A DNA stretch of 64,000 nt. Origin: CBDCVD01 sp965224015. GTDB lineage: Bacteria; Pseudomonadota; Alphaproteobacteria; Rhizobiales; CBDCVD01. The notes beneath the pieces were generated by a model, which was given only the letters and a program-made list of their open reading frames with translations, searched no databases and was not told where the DNA came from. The number at the start of each line of letters is the position of its first letter. The first letter of the stretch is position 1. Shown here in pieces: positions 18,634 to 27,900 of this stretch. The position numbers were made by a program, and so were the translations under genes. The DNA lies in NCBI GenBank assembly GCA_965224015.1, contig OZ245032.1, positions 434,001-498,000 of the forward strand. The letters run 5' to 3'.

Positions 18634-19098
18634 TCATAGGCGAACAACAATGGCACCGATGGCGATGTCATGCAGGCAGCGTCGATAGGGGGACAGAAAC
18701 GGTATGAAAAATACCGGCGGCACCAGAAACGAGAGATAAAATAGTGCGGCATGGGCTGCGGCAAACCATCCGCCGGGCGCGCGCCCATCGATCTCTCGCA
18801 CTTCAATTCGGAAAAACCGCATGCCCCATGTAGCGTTCCACGGGCCGCCGACCGTCAAGCCGGAATAAAGAATACCAGCGATGGGAAAAAGAGAGCCGAA
18901 CAATATCCAGGTCAAGCTCAGAGCAACAAAACCAAACAGAAAAACAACCTCATGCATGACAATGGACAAGGCGATTATGATCATCATATCAAACAGGTAG
19001 GCGTAGCACCGGCGCACAACAACGCCGTGCAGATCGCCATAGGCCGTGGCGGCCCTTTGTTCCGTCGTGTCGTGGGAATTGGGGTGGGTATTCTCCAT
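18634..19098 (-). CDS. RDD-family membrane protein
   Basis: A 154-residue protein with the RDD signature in VVRRCYAYLFDMMIIIALS, where the Arg and two Asp positions are largely kept, and a later FFRIEVREIDGR segment. About three to four membrane helices follow. Members are inner-membrane proteins of mostly unknown role; some act in ion transport. ATG 19098 has GAGAGG just before it. It is upstream of the permease and bpt on the same strand, with 117 bp before the permease start, and probably heads that operon. Confidence 0.8.
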   Translation of the reverse strand: MENTHPNSHDTTEQRAATAYGDLHGVVVRRCYAYLFDMMIIIALSIVMHEVVFLFGFVALSLTWILFGSLFPIAGILYSGLTVGGPWNATWGMRFFRIEVREIDGRAPGGWFAAAHAALFYLSFLVPPVFFIPFLSPYRRCLHDIAIGAIVVRL

Positions 19099-19809
19099 GG
19101 TCCTCTCGCCTATGGCACCGGTGCCACAGCTGGGTATCTCTATTAAGGCATCACCGCCCGCTCCCCCTCGCGAGCACCCGCACAATGGTACCCCAGGGGT
19201 GGCCGGGAGGGGAGGGGGTGATCAGGTCGTCAATAGGCGTTTCCAGCTCCCATCACCCTCGACAGTCTGACTTGGCTCCCGTTTGTTGGTTTTGCCTCTA
19301 CCTATGCACTTATCGAATCGATCAGCAGTCAGGAGCTTACAATAAGGCATTGTCGGCGCACATGACAGTAGAATATCGTTTCTGTCGGGATCACAGAAGC
19401 AAATTTGCAAAGCGTGGGGTCTCATGCCCCGATTATACCAGCGGTACTGGCTTTTTGTACACGCTGACTGCTTGTCTCGGCTAGATCAGCATGCCCACCT
19501 CTGTCGAAGACCTCTTTAGCAAAAATGACATTTGAATCAAGATAAGGTCGTCATCCTATAAAAGCCAGAAACAAAAATCATGGGCATGGTCAAAACGGCA
19601 ACAATGTCTTGCAAACGGCTTGTTTGTTAAGGAGTGATTTGTTATAGCCAGTCCACAGATTTTGATCTGACAACCTTTCCTGACCCCATGTGGGCCCGCG
19701 ACTGTTTGCTACCATATCATAATAAGGTGGATATAGGCGGCGGCGCGGAAAGGGCGTGCGGGGTCAATTGGGGCTGTTCAGGCAACGTTGTTTGAGTATG
19801 CCCGGTTGT
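19099..19809. other. 711-bp intergenic region before tRNA-Leu
   Basis: No gene is supported. It holds a decayed fragment of element A at about 19436-19485 and an AT-rich stretch before the tRNA (near 19705-19735, CCATATCATAATAAGG) that is a likely promoter region. A GGCTAGATCAGCATG string near 19480-19495 resembles the first bases of element B, so two elements may meet here. Confidence 0.5.
19436..19485 (+). repeat. Element A, 5' fragment
   Basis: TACCAGCGGTACTGGCTTT and the following GTACACGCTGACT match the first half of element A. The right half and right terminal repeat are missing. It is preceded by TTA, which fits the TNA target rule seen in complete copies. Confidence 0.6.
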
Positions 19810-19896
19810 GCGGCCGTGGCGGAATAGGTAGACGCGCAGCGTTGAGGTCGCTGTGGGAGAGATCCCGTGGAAGTTCAAGTCTTCTCGGCCGCACCA
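19810..19896 (+). tRNA. tRNA-Leu (anticodon GAG)
   Basis: An 87-base tRNA including the encoded CCA. The acceptor arms are GCGGCCG and CGGCCGC. The anticodon arm is CAGCG-TTGAGGT-CGCTG, giving GAG, which reads CUC and CUU. A long variable arm (TGGGAGAGATCCC) is typical of tRNA-Leu, and the T loop is TTCAAGT. An integrase stub begins 124 bp downstream, so the 3' end of this gene is the probable attachment site of the island. Confidence 0.95.
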
Positions 19897-20019
19897 TAAA
19901 TTCAGAAAACAGACTTTTTGAGTTATTGTAATTGCTGAATTTATTACCCTGTAGGTCACGGAACCTCGTAGTTACCTTCGATTTTGTACTACATTTTGTA
20001 CTACAAAGGGAGCTACGCT

Positions 20020-20157
20020 ATGGCCGTGATGAGGAGCCTGAATCAACATCTCAAACAGCGCGGAAACCGCTGGTATTATCAGCGCAGAGTGCCGCTTGAA
20101 TACGCTGATTTCGATGATCGCAAGCTCATTTGCAAAGCGCTGAAAACCGAATCTCTT
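20020..20157 (+). pseudogene. Site-specific integrase, N-terminal stub
   Basis: From ATG 20020, which has AAAGGGAG upstream, the frame encodes about 46 residues typical of the N-terminus of tyrosine-recombinase integrases with the SAM-like DUF6538-type start: LNQHLKQRGNRWYYQRRVP, then LICKALKTESL. After about 20157 the frame continues only over the antisense of trbI, so the catalytic domain is lost. The stub follows tRNA-Leu in the usual orientation for an element inserted at a tRNA 3' end. A short direct repeat (TTTTGTACTAC twice, 19983-20004) lies just before the start. Confidence 0.7.
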
Positions 20158-20456
20158 ATTGAGCCGCCAGCCTGGCCGCACCCGTATGGTGGGTTGCACA
20201 TTGAGTTGGCGATTGACGATGCGCTGTCCGGCCTGATTGAAGGTGCGCTGGCCGCCGTCGCGGATTGCCGCAATCAGGACATCTTCATTGGAATCGCGGC
20301 CAAGCTCGCTGTCGACTGAAAGAACGGTTGAAAGGACCGCGACCTGGAAAAGACGCAGTGTGTGATTGTCCACGCGATCTTTCAGTCCCGCATAGCCCGA
20401 TAGGTCAGTGCCGGGAAGGTTCTCCAGAACAAGCGAAGTGCCGTCAGGCCGGATAA

Positions 20457-20557
20457 TACCAGCGGTATTGGCTTTATAGACACGCCGACTGGTGTACTGC
20501 CTTGATAACACACCTCTTTGACGCTAATCCATGAGTCATTGTTAAGGACCTTTGGTA
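20457..20557 (+). repeat. Element A, full copy inside trbI
   Basis: A 101-bp element starting TACCAGCGG and ending CTTTGGTA, flanked by TAA on both sides (20454-20456 and 20558-20560). It has short imperfect terminal repeats and an internal TACAC...GTGTA inverted repeat. The host sequence reads across the site once the element and one TAA are removed. Confidence 0.92.
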
Positions 20558-20714
20558 TAATGCGGCGCCACGTCACGAGGGCGCGTGACTGGCCGAAGGC
20601 GATTACGCTGTCATATTGACCGATCAGGCGCGACCCTTGTGGGATGAGCAAATGCTGACCGGTTGTCGTGTCATAAACGTTCTGCGTGACCTGCGCGATG
20701 ACCTGACCGGGTAA

Positions 20715-20815
20715 TACCAGCGGTATTGGCTTTATGTACACGCCGACTGGTGTACTGCCTTGATAACATACCTCTTTGACGCTAATCCATGAGTCATTGT
20801 CAGGGACCCTTGGTA
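20715..20815 (+). repeat. Element A, second full copy inside trbI
   Basis: A 101-bp copy flanked by TAA (20712-20714 and 20816-20818). It lies in the same orientation as the copy 157 bp to its left. It splits the trbI core between LNSD and LPGQ. Confidence 0.92.
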
Positions 20816-21526
20816 TAAATCCGAGTTCAGTCCGGTGACGAGACTGGCGGGAATGATGGTGCCGGCCATAACCTGATAGGGCGACACCGGCGTCTGCAAT
20901 CTGCTTGGATTGTAAATCTCGGTATCGACATCGCGTGACAGAAACGCCTCTTTTCTATCCTGACGATTTGGATCGACGGGGTTTTGAAATTGCCCGTCTG
21001 AGGGTGGTCGAGTCTGTATCGGCAAGGCATTGAACTGATCGAGCGACGGCATGAAAGCCTGTGCAGTAGCGCCAACGGGCCGTGGTGAACGATTGCGATC
21101 ATGCTGAACAAAAAAACAGCGGCGATCCCAATGCCGCATCGACAGGCGCAGGTTGCGCCGAAATCTGCGCAGGCGCGCCTTGATAACGGAACGGATTGTC
21201 CTGCAGCGTCTCCGCCGATGATGGCTTTTTCAGAAACGCCGAACCAAGATCACCCGGCAATGGTGGCCCGAGTTTCGGTTTCACCTCGGAGTAATCAGCG
21301 GGCATCGCCGTTATCTGATCAGGCAGATTGTTTCGGTTGGTTTTGTAGAGTTCTGGCGATTGTCCGGAGTTCGCGCCGCTATCATCTCGAAAGGCGATGG
21401 CGGCGGCGCTTAGGATGAATAATCCAGTAGCGCCGACCACGCCAATAAGCGCCTTCCGATTAAATCGCCGGACAGGTTTGGGCTTTGCCCGAATGGCAAG
21501 GCGGTCGGCTTCATCGACTGTTGTGT

Positions 21527-22354
21527 TCATGCGTCTTTGCCTCCCGTGCGCGTTTTGCGTGATTTACCCTCTTTCTTGCGAAGGATGCGGACGACGTTCT
21601 GGTCTTTCTCGCCAAGCCTCAGCTCTGCTGCGCCAAACAAACGGTCAACGACATAGTAGGAACCGTTGATCCGGTAATTGACGAGTTGGCTTTTTCCGTT
21701 TCGGCCCACAACGAACAGCGGTGGCGCTTCCCCCTGATCGAGCCGATCTGGAAACTGGATAAAGACCTTACGGCCATCATCAAAGGCGCGCAGCGGGCGC
21801 CAATGCGGCTTGTCCCCTTTGATTTCATATCGGAAGTTCGGGCGATCAACCTGTAATCTGCGCTCCACGGTCTGCGTTGCCTGTTTTGATCGCGCTTTAG
21901 ATTTGGCGCGTTGCCGCACCAACTCCTCATGGGGATAACGCCAGGATACTGCCGCCATATAGGTTTCACGGAATGATTTGAGTTCCACATGATAGGTGCG
22001 TTTGGACGTGGTGATAATGAGGTTTGTCGTCAGGCTTGGCGCAATCGGCTTAATCAGAATGTGGACTTGCTCTTTGTCCCCAATGCCCGAAACGGTGTCC
22101 CCCAATATCCAGTTTACGGTATCGCCGGCGGACACTGACATAAGTTCCTCGCCCGGCTGTAAGGCAATATCGGTGACTTGCTTGGGCGCAGAATAAACCT
22201 GATAAAGCGCGCCGACGGTGAACGGATAAATTTGGATAGCATTTATAAAGCTGTCCTGATCGGGTTCGACGGCAGCGGACGCATTCGCGCGGTCAATCGC
22301 CAAGTCAGGGCGCAGGCTTGGGGATTGCTGCCACTTTCCGGCTTTGAATTGGTT
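21527..22354 (-). pseudogene. trbG: Conjugal transfer protein TrbG (VirB9-like), 5' end lost
   Basis: The frame encodes most of TrbG, the outer-membrane-associated VirB9 homologue of mating-pair formation. Visible motifs are FINAIQIYPFTVGALYQVY, VTDIALQPGEELMSV, GDTVNWILGD, NLIITTSKRTYHVEL and the C-terminal PPLFVVGRNGKSQLVNYR. The start codon and signal peptide are missing: the open frame stops at a TGA (22355-22357) before any good start. Sequence upstream belongs to the IS110 junction. The stop overlaps the trbI ATG by four bases, the normal coupling of these genes. It belongs to the same decayed conjugative element as trbI. Confidence 0.8.
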
Positions 22355-22429
22355 TCAACTGACCGGGCAATGCAAGCGGTTCGATACGCTTGTCTTATGA
22401 TTATGCTGGTTGATTTGCTAAAGTAAATT

Positions 22430-22459
22430 GCTGAGCGGGGCAAGCTTGCCCCGCTCAGC
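22430..22459. other. Perfect 30-bp palindrome
   Basis: GCTGAGCGGGGCAAG is followed directly by its exact complement. It lies between truncated trbG and the IS110 transposase. IS110-family elements often insert next to palindromic sequences, so this may be the target; it could also act as a terminator stem, though no T-run follows. Confidence 0.6.
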
Positions 22460-22595
22460 GGCGAGGGATGGATCGCAAAAACGCAGGTCCAAAATAAAGA
22501 CCGGGCTAGAGTAGGATCACCCTCGTCTTTTCGATGTAGCCTGAATGGATACATGCACTAAAAGTGCGAATGACAAGCAAAGGACATACGAAAAG

Positions 22596-23533
22596 ATGAC
22601 ACAGCTTACCATAGGCATCGATGTTTCCAAAGCCCAACTTGATCTGGCTTCTTCTTGTGGAAAGGAAAAGAGACGCTACGCCAACACGACCCCAGGCCAC
22701 AAAAAGATGATTACATGGTTACAACAATGTGTTGCCAAACTGGTGGTATTTGAAGCCACAGGAACGTATCACCGTGCTTTGCAAAAGGCGCTGTTGAGAG
22801 CTGAAATCGCCTGTGCCTGCGTCAATCCCTTGCAGGCGCGCCAGTTTGCCCAGGCCTCATCTGCGCGGGCCAAAACGGACAAAGTAGATGCGCTGATGTT
22901 GGCCCGTATGGGCGCCTGTTTGCCGTTGCCACGTTGTGAAGTACTCAGCCAAAGTGTTGAAACCTTGAAAGAATTAGCGGCAGCCCGGCGGGCACTGGTG
23001 CGCGACAGAACAGCGATCAAAAATCGTCAGCACACCTTGAAATCGACACTGCTCAAGCGCCAGGCAACACAAAGGCTCAAGCAAATCGATAAACACATTA
23101 AACAGCTCGACAAGCAGTCCCAGACCGTGATTGAGAGTGACAAAAAACTGGCAAGGCGTCGCAATATTCTCCAATCCATGCCTGGCCTTGGTGCTGTCAG
23201 CATTCTCACAATGCTTGCCGACATGCCCGAGTTGGGCAGTATGGATAAACGTCAGGTGGCGAGCCTTGCGGGTCTGGCACCTTTCACCCGACAATCAGGC
23301 ACTTGGCAGGGCAAAAGCTTTATTCAGGGGGGCAGAAAGCATGTACGAGACGCGCTCTACATGCCAGCTCTGGTTGCCATACGGTTCAACCATCGGTTCA
23401 AGGCACGGTATCAGCATCTTACCGCACTGGGAAAACCAAAAAGGTTGCGATAACGGCCATCATGAGATCAATCATCGTGACGGCAAATGCTCTCCTCAGA
23501 GACAACAGAAAATGGACCCAAAAAACAGCTTGA
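22596..23533 (+). pseudogene. IS110-family transposase, frameshifted near the end
   Basis: A DEDD transposase of the IS110 family. LTIGIDVSKAQLDLA begins the RuvC-like domain, VFEATGTYHRAL follows, and AKTDKVDALMLARMG holds further acidic residues. The C-terminal transposase_20 domain has LQSMPGLGAVSILTMLADM and SLAGLAPFTRQSGTWQGKSF. The frame stops early at 23453. Shifting by one base in a run of five A near 23440 recovers the normal tail (KKVAITAIMRSIIVTANALL) up to 23533. ATG 22596 is preferred over 22545 because the domain starts there. The 130-odd bases before it lie where IS110 relatives encode their bridge RNA. An IS481 follows 18 bp after the stop. Confidence 0.85.
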
Positions 23534-23551
23534 TCACAATGGATACTCTAG

Positions 23552-24599
23552 GTGTGTAACGTCAAGAGGTTGTCCCCATTTAATCCTAAAGCAGAGATAG
23601 GCGGTTTGGTCTTTATGGCGCTATGAGGTCGGTGCCAATTATACATATGGGTCCACTCTGGTAAATAGGCCTTACGCTGTTCTGATGTTTGGTACAAAGG
23701 CGCGTAAGCCCACTCATTAATCGCCGTCTTGATGAAGCGTTCCGCTTTGCCATTGGTTCTTGGGGTGTAGGGTTTGGTTCTGACATGCTTGATACCCAGT
23801 TCTTTACAGGCACTGGCGAAAGCCTTGGACTTGTAGCACGCGCCGTTGTCGGTCATAGCCCGCCGGATGGTGATCCCCAGCCTTTTATAATACGCAACAG
23901 CGCTTTGCAGAAAAGCCACCGCACTCTGCTTTTTTTCATCTGCGAAGATGTCCGTGCAGGCGATGCGTGAGTTATCATCGACACACACATGCAAGTATTC
24001 CCAGCCATAGCCGCCTTTGCCAGAGCGTGTGTTGGATTGCCCGACGCGAGACCCGGTGACCCGGTGGCCAGGGCGGCCAAACCGTCCCAGTTTCTTGATA
24101 TCGAGATGGATCATATCCCCTGGATGGTCATGCACATAGCGCCGTTCCGGCACCTTTGGTTCCAGGTCCTTAAGGCGCGAGAGCCTGGCCCGTTTCAAGA
24201 CACGGCTGACGGTTGCCGCAGAAACATCAAGCTTTAGGGCGATATGTTGTCCGCACAGCCGCTGGCGGCGTAGGCTTATGATGGCCCTTGCCAGCGGCTG
24301 TGGGATGGCTCGTGGACTATGCTGGGGGCGCGACGAACGATCTATCATGCCTGCTTGTCCGAACTGTTCATATCGCTTGACCCATTTGGTCACCGTTTTA
24401 GCGCAGACGCCATAGGCGCGGCTGGCTTGTGCTTTTGTCAAGCGCCCGTTTAAGACGTCGCGGGCCATTTCTACTCGACGTGAGGGTGCTAATCTGGCAT
24501 TTTTGTGGATGTTCATTCGGTCTCTCCATGGATGTTTGAAGTGTGATACCTCCAATCTCCATAGCAGGGATCGAATGGACAACCTATTGAAAGTTCACA
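23552..24599 (-). mobile_element. IS481-family insertion sequence, complete, with transposase gene
   Basis: A 1048-bp element with imperfect terminal repeats (TGTGAACTTTCAATAGG and TGTGTAACGTCAAGAGG) and a 6-bp target duplication TCTAGG on both sides (23546-23551, 24600-24605), which fits the NCTAGN target of IS481. Its transposase (322 residues, ATG 24516, minus strand) has an N-terminal helix-turn-helix (AQASRAYGVCAKTVTKWVKR) and a DDE core: HLDIKKLGRF, TDNGACYKSK and TNGKAERF. The coding frame leaves the element and stops at the TAG inside the duplicated CTAG (23548-23550). The frame is intact, so this copy may be active. It sits in the 3' flank of the IS110. A truncated relative lies at 31090 and a bare end at 29870. 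Confidence 0.93.
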
Positions 24600-24954
24600 T
24601 CTAGGGCTTCTTCCCCTTAATACCCGCCCCACGGTTTGAGGCAGCCAGATCACGGTTGTGATTGTACCGAATACGCTCTTAACGCTTGGATGTCTGGGTG
24701 TCTGGGCGTCTGGATTTTGTACTGCCGGGCGAGCACAGCCTACCGGTAACTTTCCCTGAAATTACAACGGTGTAAGAATACAATATAGGGGTTGACGGGC
24801 ACCCGTTCCTTTGTTAGCAAGCCTATTGCCAACAATTGAATAATTATCAAAAAACGGCCGTATCAGGGAATTTGTTGTGAAACCGGTTAAAGTCCTTTGC
24901 GGGTTGCTCTTTATTAAGACGCGAAAGGGCTTTGAACATCGGGGAGTTTGTATT
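24600..24954. other. 355-bp region upstream of the autotransporter
   Basis: After the IS481 target repeat there is no supported gene. TTGACG at 24792-24797 could be a -35 box, but a matching -10 is weak. AT-rich sequence at 24825-24860 is another possible promoter site for the autotransporter. An in-frame GTG at 24877 extends the autotransporter frame upstream, but it lacks a Shine-Dalgarno. Confidence 0.4.
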
Positions 24955-27900
24955 ATGAGGAGCCCGGCAGGATCAATGGGAACAGAAGGCACGACAAAGC
25001 CAACGGCTGTGGACGAACGCGCCGAGGGCGGGATACCCGTTTTAAAGTCACCATTTGATAATCTTGTCGCACGTGTTTTGCGCGGCGGCCATGTGGTTAA
25101 ATTTCGAGGCCAGGTGGCCAGTGCGGCGCCGACTCTCGGGTTGGGCCTTGCGTCCTGTGTTGTGGGCGCGGGGCTGAGCGCCCTTATTGGCCTCGGCAGC
25201 ACCACCTCCGCTCTGGCCGCCTGCGACCTGAAAGCTGGTGGACAACCAAACGAAATTTTTTGCGAGGGTACTAAGACAACTCAGCAAGACATCACTGTAA
25301 AAGACGCCCAGATCACCACCTCGGCAGATTTTTCCGTCGACACGTCTAATGACCCTACCAAGCATGGCATTTCTATTGACGCTATCAGCACAAAAGCAGG
25401 GGGCGGTATCACGTTCACCAGTACCACCAGCAAAGAGATAAAGGGCGGGAACGCGGCTCTTAACGCCGTGGTTCGCAGCGGTGACGGCGATTTAACGATC
25501 AAGACCGGCACAGGCGCGGTGACAGGCGGCGACCACGGCATCTTCGCCGACCATCTAGGTACCGGAGCCGTGACCATTGAGACCAACGGAGATATCACCG
25601 GTCAACGGAAGGACGGCATTTTTAGCGCTATATCCAATAAAGACAACCAAAAGGACCTGACGATCACCACCGGCAAAGGCAAAGTGACAAGTGCCCGAGA
25701 TGGTATAGTAGCGCTGCACATTGGCAAGGGCACTGCTACGATCAAGACCGCCACAGGCGCGGTGACAGGTGGCCAATCCGGTATCCGCGCCATTCATTAC
25801 GGTACCGGAGCCCTGACTATTGAGACCAACGGAGATATCACCGGGACAAGTAACAATGGCATTTATGCATTGATTGATAACGTAGATAACAACAACGCCC
25901 TGAAGATCACCACCGGCAAAGGTAAAGTGAAAGGTGGCAAATTCGGTATCTACGCGTGGCACGATGGCTTAGGCACTGTGACGATCCAGACCGGCGACGG
26001 GGCTGTCTCCGGTGGCCAGAAGGACGGCATTCGCGGCTTTATAGGCAATCAACAAAACGATAGCGCTCTAACGATCACCACCGGCACAGGTGCGGTGACA
26101 GGTGGCAGACACGGCATCTCCGCCGAACATGGAGGTACCGGAGCCGTGACCATTGAGACCGGCGACGGGGATGTCACCGGAACAAACGCCAATGGCATTT
26201 TTGCACATATTGCTAACGTAAATAACAACAAGGCCCTAAAGATCACCACCGGCGACGGCATAGTGACAGGTGGCCAATACGGCATCCTCGCCGAACTCAG
26301 GGGTGCCGGAGCCCTGACCATTGAGACCAACGGAGATATCACCGGTCAACGGAAGGACGGCATTTTTAGCGCTATATCCAATAAAGACAACCAAAAGGAC
26401 CTGACGATCACCACCGGCACAGGCGCGGTGACAGGTGCCCTAAACGGCATTGTTGCCGAGCACTCTGGCAAGGGCGCTGTGACGATCAATACCGGTGGCG
26501 GGGCTGTCACCGGTCAAGGGAGTCATTATGGCATTCGTGTTTATGTAACCAATCTACAAAACGATAGCGCCCTAACGATCACCACCGGCACAGGTGCGGT
26601 GGAAGGTGGCCTAGACGGTATCTTCGCCAAACATAGAGGTACCGGAGCCTTGACCATTGAGACTAACGGAAATGTCACCGGAAGAACTCTAGATGGCATT
26701 AATGCATTGATTGATAACGCAAATAACAACAACGCCCTAACGATCACCATCGGCACAGGTGCGGTGACAGGTGGCCAACACGGCATCTTCGCGGATCACC
26801 AGGGTAGGGGCGCTGTGACGATCAAGACCGGCGACGGCAATGTCACCGGTAAAGGGCGGAACGGCATTGTTGGCATTATGCGGGATTTCGGAAGCACAAA
26901 CGACCTAACGATCACCACCGGCAAAGGCGCGGTGAAAGGTGACCAATACGGCATCCTCGCCGAACTTAGGGGTACCGGAGCCCTGACCATTGAAACTAAC
27001 GGAGATATCACCGGAACAAACGTCGATGGCATTAATGCATCGATTTTTAGCGCAAATAACAACAACGCCCTGAAGATCACCACCGGCAAAGGTAACGTGA
27101 TCGGCGAAACTAATGGCATTTTTGCCCATCATCAGGGCCAAGGCAAAGCGGTGATTGCAGTCAATGGCCTGGTGCAAGGCAGGACCCGATACGGTATTGA
27201 TAGTTTGGGCTTAAATGGGATGACGGAGATCACCCTTAACAATAACGCCGATGTCAGGGGGGCGAGGGGAAAAGCTGCCATTATCAATGGCGACGGCAAC
27301 TCACAACTTAAGGTCAATGAAGGGGCTCAGATCACCGGTGATGTGACCTTGGGCAAGGGCAAAGATGAGGTGATCTTTCTCGGCGGCTTTGATTTTTCCG
27401 GGGTTAACGGTGAATTCGACGGTGGAGATGGTGATCAAGATGGGATTGTGTTCAGGAACCGCACGAAAACCGCCGCCGCGGTGAATGCGGACCAGTTCGA
27501 AGGTTTCGAACGCGCCACCATCGATGGCGGTTCCACCGAATTTACCGGCCAAACCCTGAACCTCGGTGGTGCTACAGGCCTGCTGTCGCTCATCAACGAC
27601 GGTACCCTCGTTGTCGGTACACAGTTGAACAATATCAACGGCAGTGTGCACAACAACGTCGGCAGTACTATCGACATGCAGGACAGTCAGTTCAGCACGC
27701 TTACCATTACCGGCGATTACACCGGCGGCGGCACTATCAGGATGGACACGGTGCTAGGCGATAGCAAGTCTGAAACCGACAGGATAATCATCACCGGCTC
27801 CACCAGCGGCACGACAAACGTGTATGTCGTAAACCGAAGTGGCAAGGGTGCCGATAAAGCCAAAATTCAATTGATTGAAGTTCGAGGCACGTCAGGCGGC

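Larger units (their letters stand above)
20158..21530 (-). pseudogene. trbI: Conjugal transfer protein TrbI (VirB10-like), broken
   Basis: The minus strand keeps nearly all of a TrbI gene, but in pieces. The N-terminal 140 residues carry one membrane anchor (ALIGVVGATGLFILSAAAIAF) and a Pro-rich linker. A run of seven T (minus strand, about 21110-21116) shifts the frame by one; removing one T rejoins SPLFFVQHDRN. The VirB10 core follows (YQVMAGTIIPASLVTGLNSD, then LLIPQGSRLIGQYDS, AFGQSRALVTWRRI and PTIRVRPGW). Two complete element A copies interrupt it at 20457 and 20715. Taking them out with one target copy restores LNSD-LPGQVIAQV and RRII-RPDGTSL. The extreme C-terminus is lost at the junction with the integrase stub. 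TrbI forms the type IV secretion core channel. Confidence 0.85.

Noticed and set aside
20457..20815. Element A as an in-frame protein-coding insert like Rickettsia palindromic elements
   Set aside because: The element plus its target repeat adds 104 bp, which shifts the frame; in trbI it breaks the gene. The open frame through the copy at 52889 depends on an extra local deletion.
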